Positions 53,977 through 64,000 of a stretch of 64,000 bases of DNA are shown here, in pieces; positions within the stretch are counted from its first letter, which is position 1, and each line of letters opens with the position of its first letter. Source of the stretch: Crossaster papposus (lineage: Eukaryota; Echinodermata; Asteroidea; Velatida; Solasteridae); NCBI GenBank assembly GCA_037893245.1, contig JBAIAA010000398.1, forward strand, positions 496,001 through 560,000, in the 5' to 3' direction. The position numbers and the translations under genes are program-made. Under the pieces are notes generated by a model. The model was not told where the DNA came from. It did no database searches and was given only the letters and a program-made list of their open reading frames with translations.

Positions 53977-56042
53977 TGTCACACCCCCCAAAAATCCACT
54001 TTTTGGGTTGGACAAGGTTTTGTTGTTTAGGCCACTGAACCCCTTTAATTGTGTTCTTAATGGTGCCCAACTGTTATTTACGACCTGTCTCGGACATGAA
54101 CTAGCTGCTTGACAAGTCAGGTTCGGGGCGAGGCCTCATGTATGTGGTTTGGGTCATTCTGACTTCAGCCTGCGACCAGTCAGGATCAATGCCACCTTGC
54201 CTCCTACATGAGCCTTGTTTCCACTATTTCTACTGAAATAGGTGAGTCCCCGAATTCACTTTTGTTCTTTATAATGTACATAGTGTTATTGATGTTTTAT
54301 TAATTTGCCCTCATGGTAAATTAGTATCTGATATTGGCATGTATCCTAGTACATGTACATGTACTTTCAGTGATTTGGAAGGATTTGCATTTCTTTTTGA
54401 AGTTGTGTATTAGTATTATCGCTTAGATACAAAGTAGTTATTTTCCATTTTGTTTGACAATTCGTTATAGTTATTCGTTGATTACTTTTGATTTTCTTAT
54501 TGATTCTAGTTATTATTCTTCACTTGAGTTTTGTAGTTGTAGGGTGTTTATTTAGGTTTTCGCTTCCGAAGAGTCACCATTAATTATATGAGACTGGTTT
54601 ATTACTCGAGGACTTTTCGTTGTGTTTAGGTTTTCACAATGTTGTTAGAAATTCTTCAGTACAATTATTCCATTTGAGTGATAATATTCCGTACATGAGA
54701 CAATTATCAACACAAGTCTATGGTTTGGTTTGCGACCATGCTGTACAGTACAAATATGCTTTCCCTTAGTAAATTGCTATTTAGTAAAACAAAGGACTAG
54801 TGTGAGTGACCTCTAAGCCACTGGGCCTGGCCTGTGGTCATCAGGGACCATCAATTTCGCCTAAAGCTATTAACCACTTCAAGAGGGTTGAACCATTCAA
54901 GGTTTATGTGAAATTACCTTCACTTTAGTTTTCTTGACTTTGGCCTTATTCTGAAGTTATGGTTTAATGATTGATTCGATTTACTTTATTTTTGTTGAAA
55001 CACTTTGTGGTTAAGGAGTTCTTCAGAATTTCTTTGAGTTGTTGGTCTTTTCAAATTTTGGCTTTGAGATATCTGAACCACCTGTGAATTGCTTTTGGTT
55101 TATAGATCCTATTAACTTCAGTTGACTTTTTATTGATTTAGCTTGGAGTGACTTTTATTTGAACCCTAGATCAAGGGCTATAGTGTTTACTTTTATATTA
55201 TTTTCCTCTGAAAATAATATAATTCTGTAAGGTTTTAGTTTTTCTTAAGACTTAGTGAATATTTTAGCTTTTTGTTTATAACCTTTAGTGTTTGATTATT
55301 GTTCTGGTTTAGTTTATTCTTTATTGATTTACACATGTAGGTTTAGTTATAATTAGTGTGTATTCTGACTTCAGCCTGCGACCAGTCAGGATCAATGCCA
55401 CCTTGCCTCCTACATGAGCCTTGTTTCCACTATTTCTACTGAAATAGGTGTGACCCCATATGCAGTTGACAAGACTCAAGACTCGAGACTCACGAGAGGA
55501 CGAATTCCAGCACGGCATCCCGTAGTGATTGGATTCCCTCATCACCGTGCGTGCTGTAGGAGTGTCGCTTTCCACTATTTCACCATCCCGTTCCAGTATT
55601 TTGCAGTACATCAGTTTCCCCAGTTCACCTCTTCGACATCAGTTTCCCCAGTTCATCTTTGCCAGTCCAACCCCCACTTCAGTCTACATTTCGTGTCTTC
55701 TTCTTCATCCAGATCCTGTGTCTTCTTCTCCATTTGTCGTCATTCTGAACTGAACTATTCGTTCGCGTGTCGCGTTTTATATGTGAACTATTCGCTCGCG
55801 TGTCGGATAAATTCATCTATATCCTTTTATTTTGCTGTTTTATAATAAGTGTTGATCTGTATTCATCTGTGATATTGTCAATTCTTGTTAATTCAACTGT
55901 TATATTTTTTGTCCATATTAATATTTGTTCTTGTGCGATTGTCCCATCGACCTGTAATTCTTTATAACTTTAAATTTAATTTTGTCTACCGCGGACCGGT
56001 ATAATAAACATAAGGGCTTCCGATCAGGAAGGACCTGTGACA
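53977..56042 (+). repeat. LTR copy 2 (shared middle LTR)
   Basis: Identical by eye to LTR 1, including the internal 89-bp duplication. It serves as the 3' LTR of unit 1 and the 5' LTR of unit 2. No target duplication lies beside it: its left neighbour is the polypurine tract and its right neighbour the primer site. Confidence 0.95.
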
Positions 56043-57631
56043 AAATTTGGAGGCACCACCCGGATTTGGTCGAATCGCTAATACAGAATATTTATTAGCG
56101 ACCCACAGTCAAACTATAAAGCACAAGATCCAATATTAATATTTGCTTGGATAATTGTTGATATTCCATTGTTCCCTGGTATTTAATTATGTTATAGATT
56201 TTGTGTATTGTTGTTATATACTTGTGAAGTCATGTCCGAGACAGAGGGTAAAGTTGAGCTCAGTAGTGATTTAAGGGGGCATTAGGTGAATTCTTACGAC
56301 AACATGGCAAGTCCCTTGAAGACAAACAGTCACCCCCCAGACCAGCTCCACGTCATATAGGATTAGGAGCCCCACGTCCTATGGGAGCCCCACGACGGAG
56401 ACCTATGGTGTGCTTCAACTGTGGCCAGATAGGGCACAGGATGGAAGGCTGCACCAATCCCCGAAATGCAGAACAGGTCCAGCGGCAATTGATGGCCCAT
56501 TGCCAACCTCCGACTAACTCGGGAAACGACGATGGCCGCCAGTAGAGGGACGACCAGCGGTCAAGCAACAGAAGAGTCCCTTAAGGCAAAATAGCAACCC
56601 AGGAAATCGTGTCGCCTGCAACAGCGTGAAAAGTACACCCCTCCAAGGAGTACCTGGTGGGCAACCCGTCCATCGTCAGCGCTGTTGTAGACGGGCACGA
56701 TGTCTCATGCCTTTTGGACACCGGCTTATAATACAAGCGACATGCATATTCAAGGCTTTCTATTGTCAGAATCTGTGCAACTGCCCACTAGAACCCCTCA
56801 CTAATTTGATGGTGATAGGAGCTAGTGGGCAAATCGTGCCATACATCGGGATAGAGATGTCAGTGAGCTTCACTTAGGAGAAGGCGGGCGTAGATATGAC
56901 AAGAGAGACCTTATAGTTACTCCCTTGTGGGTTTCTTCCCGAAGCCCCGGCAAAGCCGTTAACTACTGTCCGTCCAAAGCCAGCCCCAAGAATCTCACTA
57001 CGCCAATCAAGAAGTAAATGTAACCAGCCAGGGAAATTAATAATTCACACTTCACCTCCTAGACATCCAAGTACCGAGAGTGAGTCTGGCGGACGCTGCT
57101 TCGATTCCCCACCAGTGATGAAGATCCATGCACCAGCAATCCTCCTTGATCCCGAAGCACCAGAGTTTGTTCCAGCTGAAGTAGCCCCACGGGACATCGA
57201 CCCAGTGGATGAGGCTGGCAGTGCCCCCTCTACGTCGGAACCTGTCTCCCTCCAAGAGACAACAAGTTCCTCAAAGCCGACAGAGCAGTGCCCCCTCTGG
57301 ATCTTCCTCTACGTCGGAACCTGTCTCCCTCCAAGAGACAACAAGTTCCTCAGAGCCGAATACTTCTTCGTCAGACGAGTCAACTCCAGATAGTCCCACG
57401 GCCCTAGCCAGACGTAGATATCCAGCCCGCAACAGGAGAGCACCTGAGCGACTTGGGTATAGCCGATTGAGACCTTCTGAGACTAAACTTATTGAAGAAC
57501 ACTTAGCAATCCAGAAGCAAAGTCTCACACTGCTTCAATCTTGCCTTGTGTCCAAATACATGTAGAAGCATTAGTTTCTGTCAAGTTATATTATAGCCAT
57601 GTCGGGACGTCATGATTTTAGAAGGGGAGAG
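56043..57631 (+). mobile_element. Internal region 2 of the non-autonomous LTR element
   Basis: Matches internal region 1 at every feature checked, including primer site, zinc knuckle, LLDTG stub, C-terminal tail, polypurine tract and all frame breaks (pseudogene span about 56232-57565). Sharing every lesion shows that the second unit is a copy of the first, not an independent insertion. Confidence 0.93.
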
Positions 57632-59697
57632 TGTCACACCCCCCAAAAATCCACTTTTTGGGTTGGACAAGGTTTTGTTGTTTAGGCCACTGAACCCCTT
57701 TAATTGTGTTCTTAATGGTGCCCAACTGTTATTTACGACCTGTCTCGGACATGAACTAGCTGCTTGACAAGTCAGGTTCGGGGCGAGGCCTCATGTATGT
57801 GGTTTGGGTCATTCTGACTTCAGCCTGCGACCAGTCAGGATCAATGCCACCTTGCCTCCTACATGAGCCTTGTTTCCACTATTTCTACTGAAATAGGTGA
57901 GTCCCCGAATTCACTTTTGTTCTTTATAATGTACATAGTGTTATTGATGTTTTATTAATTTGCCCTCATGGTAAATTAGTATCTGATATTGGCATGTATC
58001 CTAGTACATGTACATGTACTTTCAGTGATTTGGAAGGATTTGCATTTCTTTTTGAAGTTGTGTATTAGTATTATCGCTTAGATACAAAGTAGTTATTTTC
58101 CATTTTGTTTGACAATTCGTTATAGTTATTCGTTGATTACTTTTGATTTTCTTATTGATTCTAGTTATTATTCTTCACTTGAGTTTTGTAGTTGTAGGGT
58201 GTTTATTTAGGTTTTCGCTTCCGAAGAGTCACCATTAATTATATTAGACTGGTTTATTACTCGAGGACTTTTCGTTGTGTTTAGGTTTTCACAATGTTGT
58301 TAGAAATTCTTCAGTACAATTATTCCATTTGAGTGATAATATTCCGTACATGAGACAATTATCAACACAAGTCTATGGTTTGGTTTGCGACCATGCTGTA
58401 CAGTACAAATATGCTTTCCCTTAGTAAATTGCTATTTAGTAAAACAAAGGACTAGTGTGAGTGACCTCTAAGCCACTGGGCCTGGCCTGTGGTCATCAGG
58501 GACCATCAATTTCGCCTAAAGCTATTAACCACTTCAAGAGGGTTGAACCATTCAAGGTTTATGTGAAATTACCTTCACTTTAGTTTTCTTGACTTTGGCC
58601 TTATTCTGAAGTTATGGTTTAATGATTGATTCGATTTACTTTATTTTTGTTGAAACACTTTGTGGTTAAGGAGTTCTTCAGAATTTCTTTGAGTTGTTGG
58701 TCTTTTCAAATTTTGGCTTTGAGATATCTGAACCACCTGTGAATTGCTTTTGGTTTATAGATCCTATTAACTTCAGTTGACTTTTTATTGATTTAGCTTG
58801 GAGTGACTTTTATTTGAACCCTAGATCAAGGGCTATAGTGTTTACTTTTATATTATTTTCCTCTGAAAATAATATAATTCTGTAAGGTTTTAGTTTTTCT
58901 TAAGACTTAGTGAATATTTTAGCTTTTTGTTTATAACCTTTAGTGTTTGATTATTGTTCTGGTTTAGTTTATTCTTTATTGATTTACACATGTAGGTTTA
59001 GTTATAATTAGTGTGTATTCTGACTTCAGCCTGCGACCAGTCAGGATCAATGCCACCTTGCCTCCTACATGAGCCTTGTTTCCACTATTTCTACTGAAAT
59101 AGGTGTGACCCCATATGCAGTTGACAAGACTCAAGACTCGAGACTCACGAGAGGACGAATTCCAGCACGGCATCCCGTAGTGATTGGATTCCCTCATCAC
59201 CGTGCGTGCTGTAGGAGTGTCGCTTTCCACTATTTCACCATCCCGTTCCAGTATTTTGCAGTACATCAGTTTCCCCAGTTCACCTCTTCGACATCAGTTT
59301 CCCCAGTTCATCTTTGCCAGTCCAACCCCCACTTCAGTCTACATTTCGTGTCTTCTTCTTCATCCAGATCCTGTGTCTTCTTCTCCATTTGTCGTCATTC
59401 TGAACTGAACTATTCGTTCGCGTGTCGCGTTTTATATGTGAACTATTCGCTCGCGTGTCGGATAAATTCATCTATATCCTTTTATTTTGCTGTTTTATAA
59501 TAAGTGTTGATCTGTATTCATCTGTGATATTGTCAATTCTTGTTAATTCAACTGTTATATTTTTTGTCCATATTAATATTTGTTCTTGTGCGATTGTCCC
59601 ATCGACCTGTAATTCTTTATAACTTTAAATTTAATTTTGTCTACCGCGGACCGGTATAATAAACATAAGGGCTTCCGATCAGGAAGGACCTGTGACA
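57632..59697 (+). repeat. LTR copy 3
   Basis: Differs from the other two LTRs by at least one base (T for G near 58245). It is followed by TGTG and unrelated sequence, marking the right boundary of the insertion. Confidence 0.95.
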
Positions 59698-59701
59698 TGT
59701 G

Positions 59702-60963
59702 TATTTTCATTCAATCGTGAAGGTCTCGTAAAGAAGGTCAGTTTTAATGTCACACGGTGTATCTAAAAAATAGGGAGGCATTACAACATTTTTTGGTCAA
59801 AATGCACGTTTTTAAGTAACATTTCATTTTGCAATAAATATGAATATATTTTCACTGTTTATTGATTAACCCTAACCTCCTAGGCCTTACTTTGGGCTAA
59901 TGAACTGCGTACTACAGAATACTACTTAGTATTTTGTAGCACTGGGTCTCTCTGTGACTGATGATTGGGTGTGTACTGACAGAGTACAGATACTGCCAAC
60001 TACAAAATACTAATAGTGGCAATATAGGTCAGTAATACTTACCTGGCAAAAAATGCAGTAGTCCAGCCTTGACCCATTGCTGTGTCCCAAGTGACAATTT
60101 TTGCTGTAGAGTTTAGAACACCTTACACAGCATACATGGGCCATGCACACTCAGCAAGCAGAGGGACCCAATGCTAAAAAGTACTACGACGAGTGCAATA
60201 AGGGGTGAAGTACCAAATACTAAAAATTACTACAGGCATTGCACACAAGTCAGTGAGAGTACTGCATACTACTTTTTACTACTAGTAGTAAAAAGTAGCA
60301 TTAGGTACGGTAGGGTTAGGGTTAATGATACAATTATGTTCGACATGTTGAAACATGGTCATTTCAATTTCACCACGTTAATTCCTAATTGGCACTCACA
60401 TAAAAAGAAACACCCAAATGTACAGAATCGGCAAAACAAAATTCTTTATTTTAATCAAATAGAATTGGTTGATAAAAATCCCTGGAACTAATTATGTACA
60501 TTCCATACACACACACACACAGGGAAGTTTTTATTGCTTCAAAATTTGCAACAAATTCACAAGTTATACTGGCATACATGTACTGTACATGTACATGTAT
60601 GTATTGCACTGTTGAACAAACCCCAGATCATTGAATAATACCCATGCAACTCAGACCTCCTTTTTTAACACTGACAGCAATATTTCACGACCTTTAACCC
60701 CCATCTTGCAGCTGGTGGGCCAAAGGGGGTTTCCCTATATATCCATTGTTCCCTGCATGCGCTGTAGTCTGTAGATAGCTAGGGAGCTTTGTCCCCAGTG
60801 TATACATCCATACCAGGACCACATGTTGCACAAAGATATGGTCTTGTTTGTCAGGGGTTGAGGTGTAACACATTGGGTCATTGTTTACAGCATTTATCAT
60901 TAATTAATTCAGCTAAACATTATATAAACCCTAACCCCCTGGGCCCTTTTAGCTAGGAACCAT
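59702..60963. other. Intergenic with TAGTATTTTGTAGTA inverted motifs
   Basis: Words such as TACTACAGAATACTAC, TAGTATTTTGTAGCACTGGG and CAACTACAAAATACTA occur in both orientations between 59919 and 60300. They resemble the hairpin in eIF4E3 intron 1 near 22.15 kb, suggesting a dispersed MITE family. A perfect 30-bp palindrome is listed separately. CCCTAACCCCCTGGGCCC at about 60932 resembles CCCTAACCCTCCAGGG at 17255. No gene was found. Confidence 0.5.
60269..60298. repeat. Perfect 30-bp palindrome
   Basis: CTACTTTTTACTACT is followed directly by its exact complement, centred on ACTAGT. It lies within the TAGTA-rich region and probably represents the joined arms of a foldback element. Confidence 0.95.
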
Positions 60964-61842
60964 CCTCAATCCTTCAAAATCTTGAATATTACCATTATGT
61001 AAAAATTGGTTTCAGCCTCAATCCTCAAATCATCGGTTATTTATTTCATTTGTTCAGTGGAGCGGTGACCATTGCTCCAATCCTCCAAATTCTTCATTTA
61101 ATCAATGTCATGGGTTGAGTCAGTGCCAATTACAATTATTTAAGCATAATGAATGGTTGCATTATGCATGGCTGAACATAAAGAATGCTGGGTATAGCCT
61201 ACAACCTTGACCCATTGCATCCTCCAAAATCAACTTTTTGCTATTCATCCTCAATTTTTAAAAATCCTCCAAAACTGCAATGACGATTTTGGAGGATTGA
61301 GGAGGGTTAGCCATGCCATTAATTAATTATTAAAAATATCTTAGCTAGAGCTGTACCAAAAATAGGGCAATTCCACCCAAACAGCTTGACACTTGAGAAT
61401 TTTTTTTTCACATTTTAGAGGTATTGTAGGATACACCATTGGTATTTTGCTTGAATTATCATGAATGGGTTGATTTGGGGGGTTGTATTTTATAGTAAAT
61501 ATTGTAAACTGACCTGTCTGAAGTTTTACAATCACAGATGTTGAGAAAAGCCAGGAAAACGGCGTTCGTTTTTAACTGGTGTCGGGCAGTGGTTTTATCT
61601 TGTTCTTGTGGTTTTTTTGGAACAATTATAGGATATCTAGCGGAATCATTTTGCCGGATGCCTACAATAAGTATTTACTTTCAAATAAGTAAGATATCTT
61701 AATAATTCGGTAGTAAAATTATTTTGGATACCTGGATACTGGAGGATAATGCAGAATCCAGGTCATTTATAAGACTGAAACTAATGCTACTGTATATGAT
61801 TTTGCTGGAGTGAGGTGACTTGAGGATTTTGAAGGATTGAGG
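60964..61842. mobile_element. Foldback-ended element with CCTCAATCC repeats
   Basis: CCTCAATCCTTCAAAATC at 60964-60981 is exactly complemented at 61825-61842. Between them the words CCTCAATCCT and ATCCTCCAAAA recur in direct and inverted orientation (about 61018, 61075, 61218, 61246, 61293). A family A MITE has inserted inside. No open frame of interest. Confidence 0.6.
61426..61740 (+). mobile_element. TA-flanked MITE family A, full-length but decayed
   Basis: Begins GTAGGATACACCATTGGTAT and continues CTTGAATTATCATGAATGGG. It then follows the body shared with 32942-33695 (GTTTTACAATCA, GAGAAAAGC, GGTGTCGGGCAGT, GGATATCTAGCGGAATCATT, TAATAATTCGGTAGTAAA). The 3' terminal repeat has decayed. 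It has only one copy of the 54-bp terminus that is amplified at 33 kb. Confidence 0.8.
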
Positions 61843-61989
61843 TTATTTGTTACTTTGTACTTTCACACTGCTCATGCTCTATGCACATTCTCTGTAGCGC
61901 TTCAGTCAAGGTGGTGGGGGTGTAATTTTGTTCAGTTGAAAGTGGCAGCTAGCTCTTAGAATTAGAAATCAAATTACTTTTAGCCACCC

Positions 61990-62238
61990 TCCATCTGCTT
62001 TGCCCTGCCCCTCTCCCTCCCCCTCTTACAACCCCCCCCCCCCCCCCCCCCCCCCCCCACATCCCTCCTCCCTTCCCCTTCCTCTCCCCCCCCTTCCTCT
62101 CCCCCCCCCCTTCCTCCTACCTCCTCCTACACCCCACCCCCCCTACCCCACCCCTCCCCCCTACCCCCCCCCCCCCCCCCCCCCCTCCCCTCTTCCCTCC
62201 TCCCCGTCTCCATCCCCCTTTCCTCCTCCTCCTTCCTT
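61990..62238. repeat. C-rich simple sequence
   Basis: Long C runs broken by CCTCCT, CCTT and CCCTACC words. The open frame across it is a proline-rich artefact. The homopolymer lengths are likely unreliable in the assembly. Confidence 0.95.
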
Positions 62239-64000
62239 GTATATAGCTTTATCACCCAAATATGAATAACTATGATTCTGGGTGAAATTATTCAAAGTGA
62301 AGTTTACATGTATTTACTCATAATAATTCCATTTGAATTCGTGAGAGGTGCCCACCGTACCTTTGCCCTTGGCAGCAAGGTGTAGATGTCTGATCCTGTT
62401 TGGCAGGATGCCAGAGGTCAACAGAGTCACGACTACAGTCATAAATTAGATCATTGTTACATTTCTGTGTCATGCATTTGGCTTTTAATCTGCAAGCTAT
62501 CAAAAGAGAGGAATTATAAAACCAGTGTGCTGAACTATGGTAGTGAGGGTACCTTGGTTTGTACAGTACCTGTTCTAGTGAATTAAAGGATTTTGTGAGA
62601 ACTGTGCAACATTTTAAGCTCTGTAGATTGTTATGCCCCCTGGTAAACGCAAAGACTCATAATAAAACAACTGTTATGTGTGCGTGCAAGCAATCAGTTT
62701 TTCCCACCATAACTGTCAACTGCAAGCTTGATATATGGATTGATATTGGTGTCCTCACAAATACTATAGTGCAATGAGTATTTAGCTCACATGGATTGAC
62801 CTCGGTAAAAGCAGATGGGGTTATAGCCATGACAACCGTGCTAAACAAATGCTCAAATGCAGGCAACCATGATCGTCATGTGATGTCTGTACAGTAGTTG
62901 CCATTGACGAAATGAAGTGTCTTTCTTTGAAACTTACAAAAAGGGTCAGGCTGGAATTATAACCTCTAAAGGTGCAATGAGCTCAAGAAAAATTTGTTGA
63001 CTTGAAATAAGATCATTTTTAGGCACATCCAGCCTACAATTTGTCTGTTTCTTGGAATAAACAACGCATACATATTTTCACCAATGATGACTCATGCTTC
63101 ATGAGCAAGGTCTGTGATGGCCGACTCTGGTAAGCCCTAAATATGAGGTCAGGGGTTATCAAATGACCCAGGTTGGGTCAAAACAATGAGAATGGTATAA
63201 TCAACCACCTAAACTTGGAGCTACTTAATTAACCAAAACTTGAGAACAACTTGATTATTATGTGTTTTGTTGAGCAAAGCTTAATTGTCTTTGTTCAAGC
63301 GATGTCCAGAATTGTTTCGGTCGAATTCACCAGATAGTCTGGTGTATTTGGCACTGTGTATTGCAAGACAAGAAATGAAATTGAAGGCTAAACAATTATC
63401 CAAAGGAAAGAATCAATAAAACTTGAAGTCTCATGTCGTCAAGTTAGGTTCAATTTGGTATTGGACACATAGAACAGAACAAAACATAACATTATATCAT
63501 CGTCACATGTCGCACAGCTATCGCAAAGTTCAACTCAAACAGGCTAGCACGAAGCACCTAATTGTATTCATCCATTTATTTATTTTTACTATATCGAAAT
63601 TGCCTAATTTATTATCCTTTACCTAGAATTCACTTCCAATTACCTGTGGGACACCACTAAATAACTTTCGGTTTGTGACACATCATGCACTTGACATTAA
63701 CATGTTTATTACACTTGTACGTGTGTACGTGTACATGTACAATGTACGTATTGCATATGGTATGTACTGGGTACATGTAGACTGTACATTGTACATGTAG
63801 ATAATCGCCTTTTGCTGTCACGTTTTGGTTTTTCCATTTTCACTTGTTGACCAATGGACTGGGTTCTGAGAAATTACCGGTACGTGTACATGTACATGTA
63901 CAGTATGTATGGACTATGGAATGTTCTTGATTTCCTTGTCACTATACTTGAAATTCTTGACAATTTGTTTGAAATCTGGAAGTCTGCTTCATATAATTCT
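62239..64000. other. Intergenic to window end; TACATG-rich terminus
   Basis: No gene was recognised. Between 63709 and 63905 the words GTACATGTAC, TACGTG and TGTACATTGTACATG recur densely, many of them self-complementary. The rest is ordinary AT-rich sequence. Confidence 0.5.

Larger units (their letters stand above)
50318..59701 (+). mobile_element. Tandem LTR retroelement: LTR-internal-LTR-internal-LTR
   Basis: A 3655-bp unit (LTR 2066 bp plus internal 1589 bp) is repeated twice and closed by a third LTR. All LTRs start TGTCACA and end TGTGACA. TGTG lies on both outer flanks (50318-50321, 59698-59701), a plausible 4-bp target duplication. The copies are nearly identical: by eye the only difference I found is one base in the third LTR (ATATTAGACT near 58241, against ATATGAGACT in the other two). 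The structure is what unequal recombination between LTRs of one insertion, or of two sister chromatids, would give. It could also be an assembly expansion. The internals are too short to be autonomous. Confidence 0.95.

Noticed and set aside
62000-62269. Proline-rich protein
   Set aside because: Simple translation of C-rich low-complexity DNA.

Overview
This is animal nuclear DNA: three intron-aware or single-exon metazoan genes sit in a large, AT-leaning, repeat-rich background with no bacterial-style gene packing. The genes (a brain-type orphan receptor of the SREB family, the microprotein SMIM30 and the class III cap-binding factor eIF4E3) and the abundance of TACATGTA and TAGGCCTA words suggest a marine invertebrate, probably a deuterostome such as an echinoderm, hemichordate or lancelet. 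The species cannot be fixed from the sequence alone.

Layout. Positions 1-4.8 kb hold small foldback or MITE-like repeats. A single-exon SREB-type GPCR lies at 4850-6157 on the minus strand. The stretch 6.2-18.2 kb is intergenic and holds a perfect 20-bp satellite, tRNA-derived SINE pieces, a hAT-like element and foldbacks. SMIM30 lies at 18283-18459 on the minus strand. It is divergent from eIF4E3, whose seven coding exons run from 20415 to 37228 on the plus strand. I resolved every eIF4E3 exon joint: the seven exons give a continuous 219-residue protein.

The eIF4E3 introns are loaded with repeats. Intron 3 has a pyrimidine-strand minisatellite. Intron 4 has a spacerless 56-bp palindrome. 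Intron 5 has a 4.5-kb TA-flanked terminal-inverted-repeat element, itself hosting a hAT-type MITE with an 8-bp target duplication, followed by two more MITEs. Intron 6 has a 3-kb minisatellite of 35-bp units with a 546-bp higher-order period.

Downstream, 41.8-45.2 kb is a scrambled patch. It holds a plus-strand LTR with a tRNA-Leu-type primer site, folded back onto a minus-strand Ty3/gypsy RT-RNaseH-integrase fragment, which in turn abuts a broken gene with a C2H2-like finger and a possible tyrosine-recombinase N-terminal domain. Positions 50318-59701 are an LTR-internal-LTR-internal-LTR array: three 2066-bp LTRs and two 1589-bp internals, nearly identical throughout, from a non-autonomous gypsy-like element. 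It keeps only a zinc knuckle, a protease stub and a pol C-terminal tail. The last 4 kb hold nested foldbacks and C-rich and TACATG-rich simple sequence.

The three host genes show no obvious functional linkage. The most unusual material is the mobile and tandem-repeat architecture, the variant cap-pocket residue in eIF4E3, and the double-unit LTR element.
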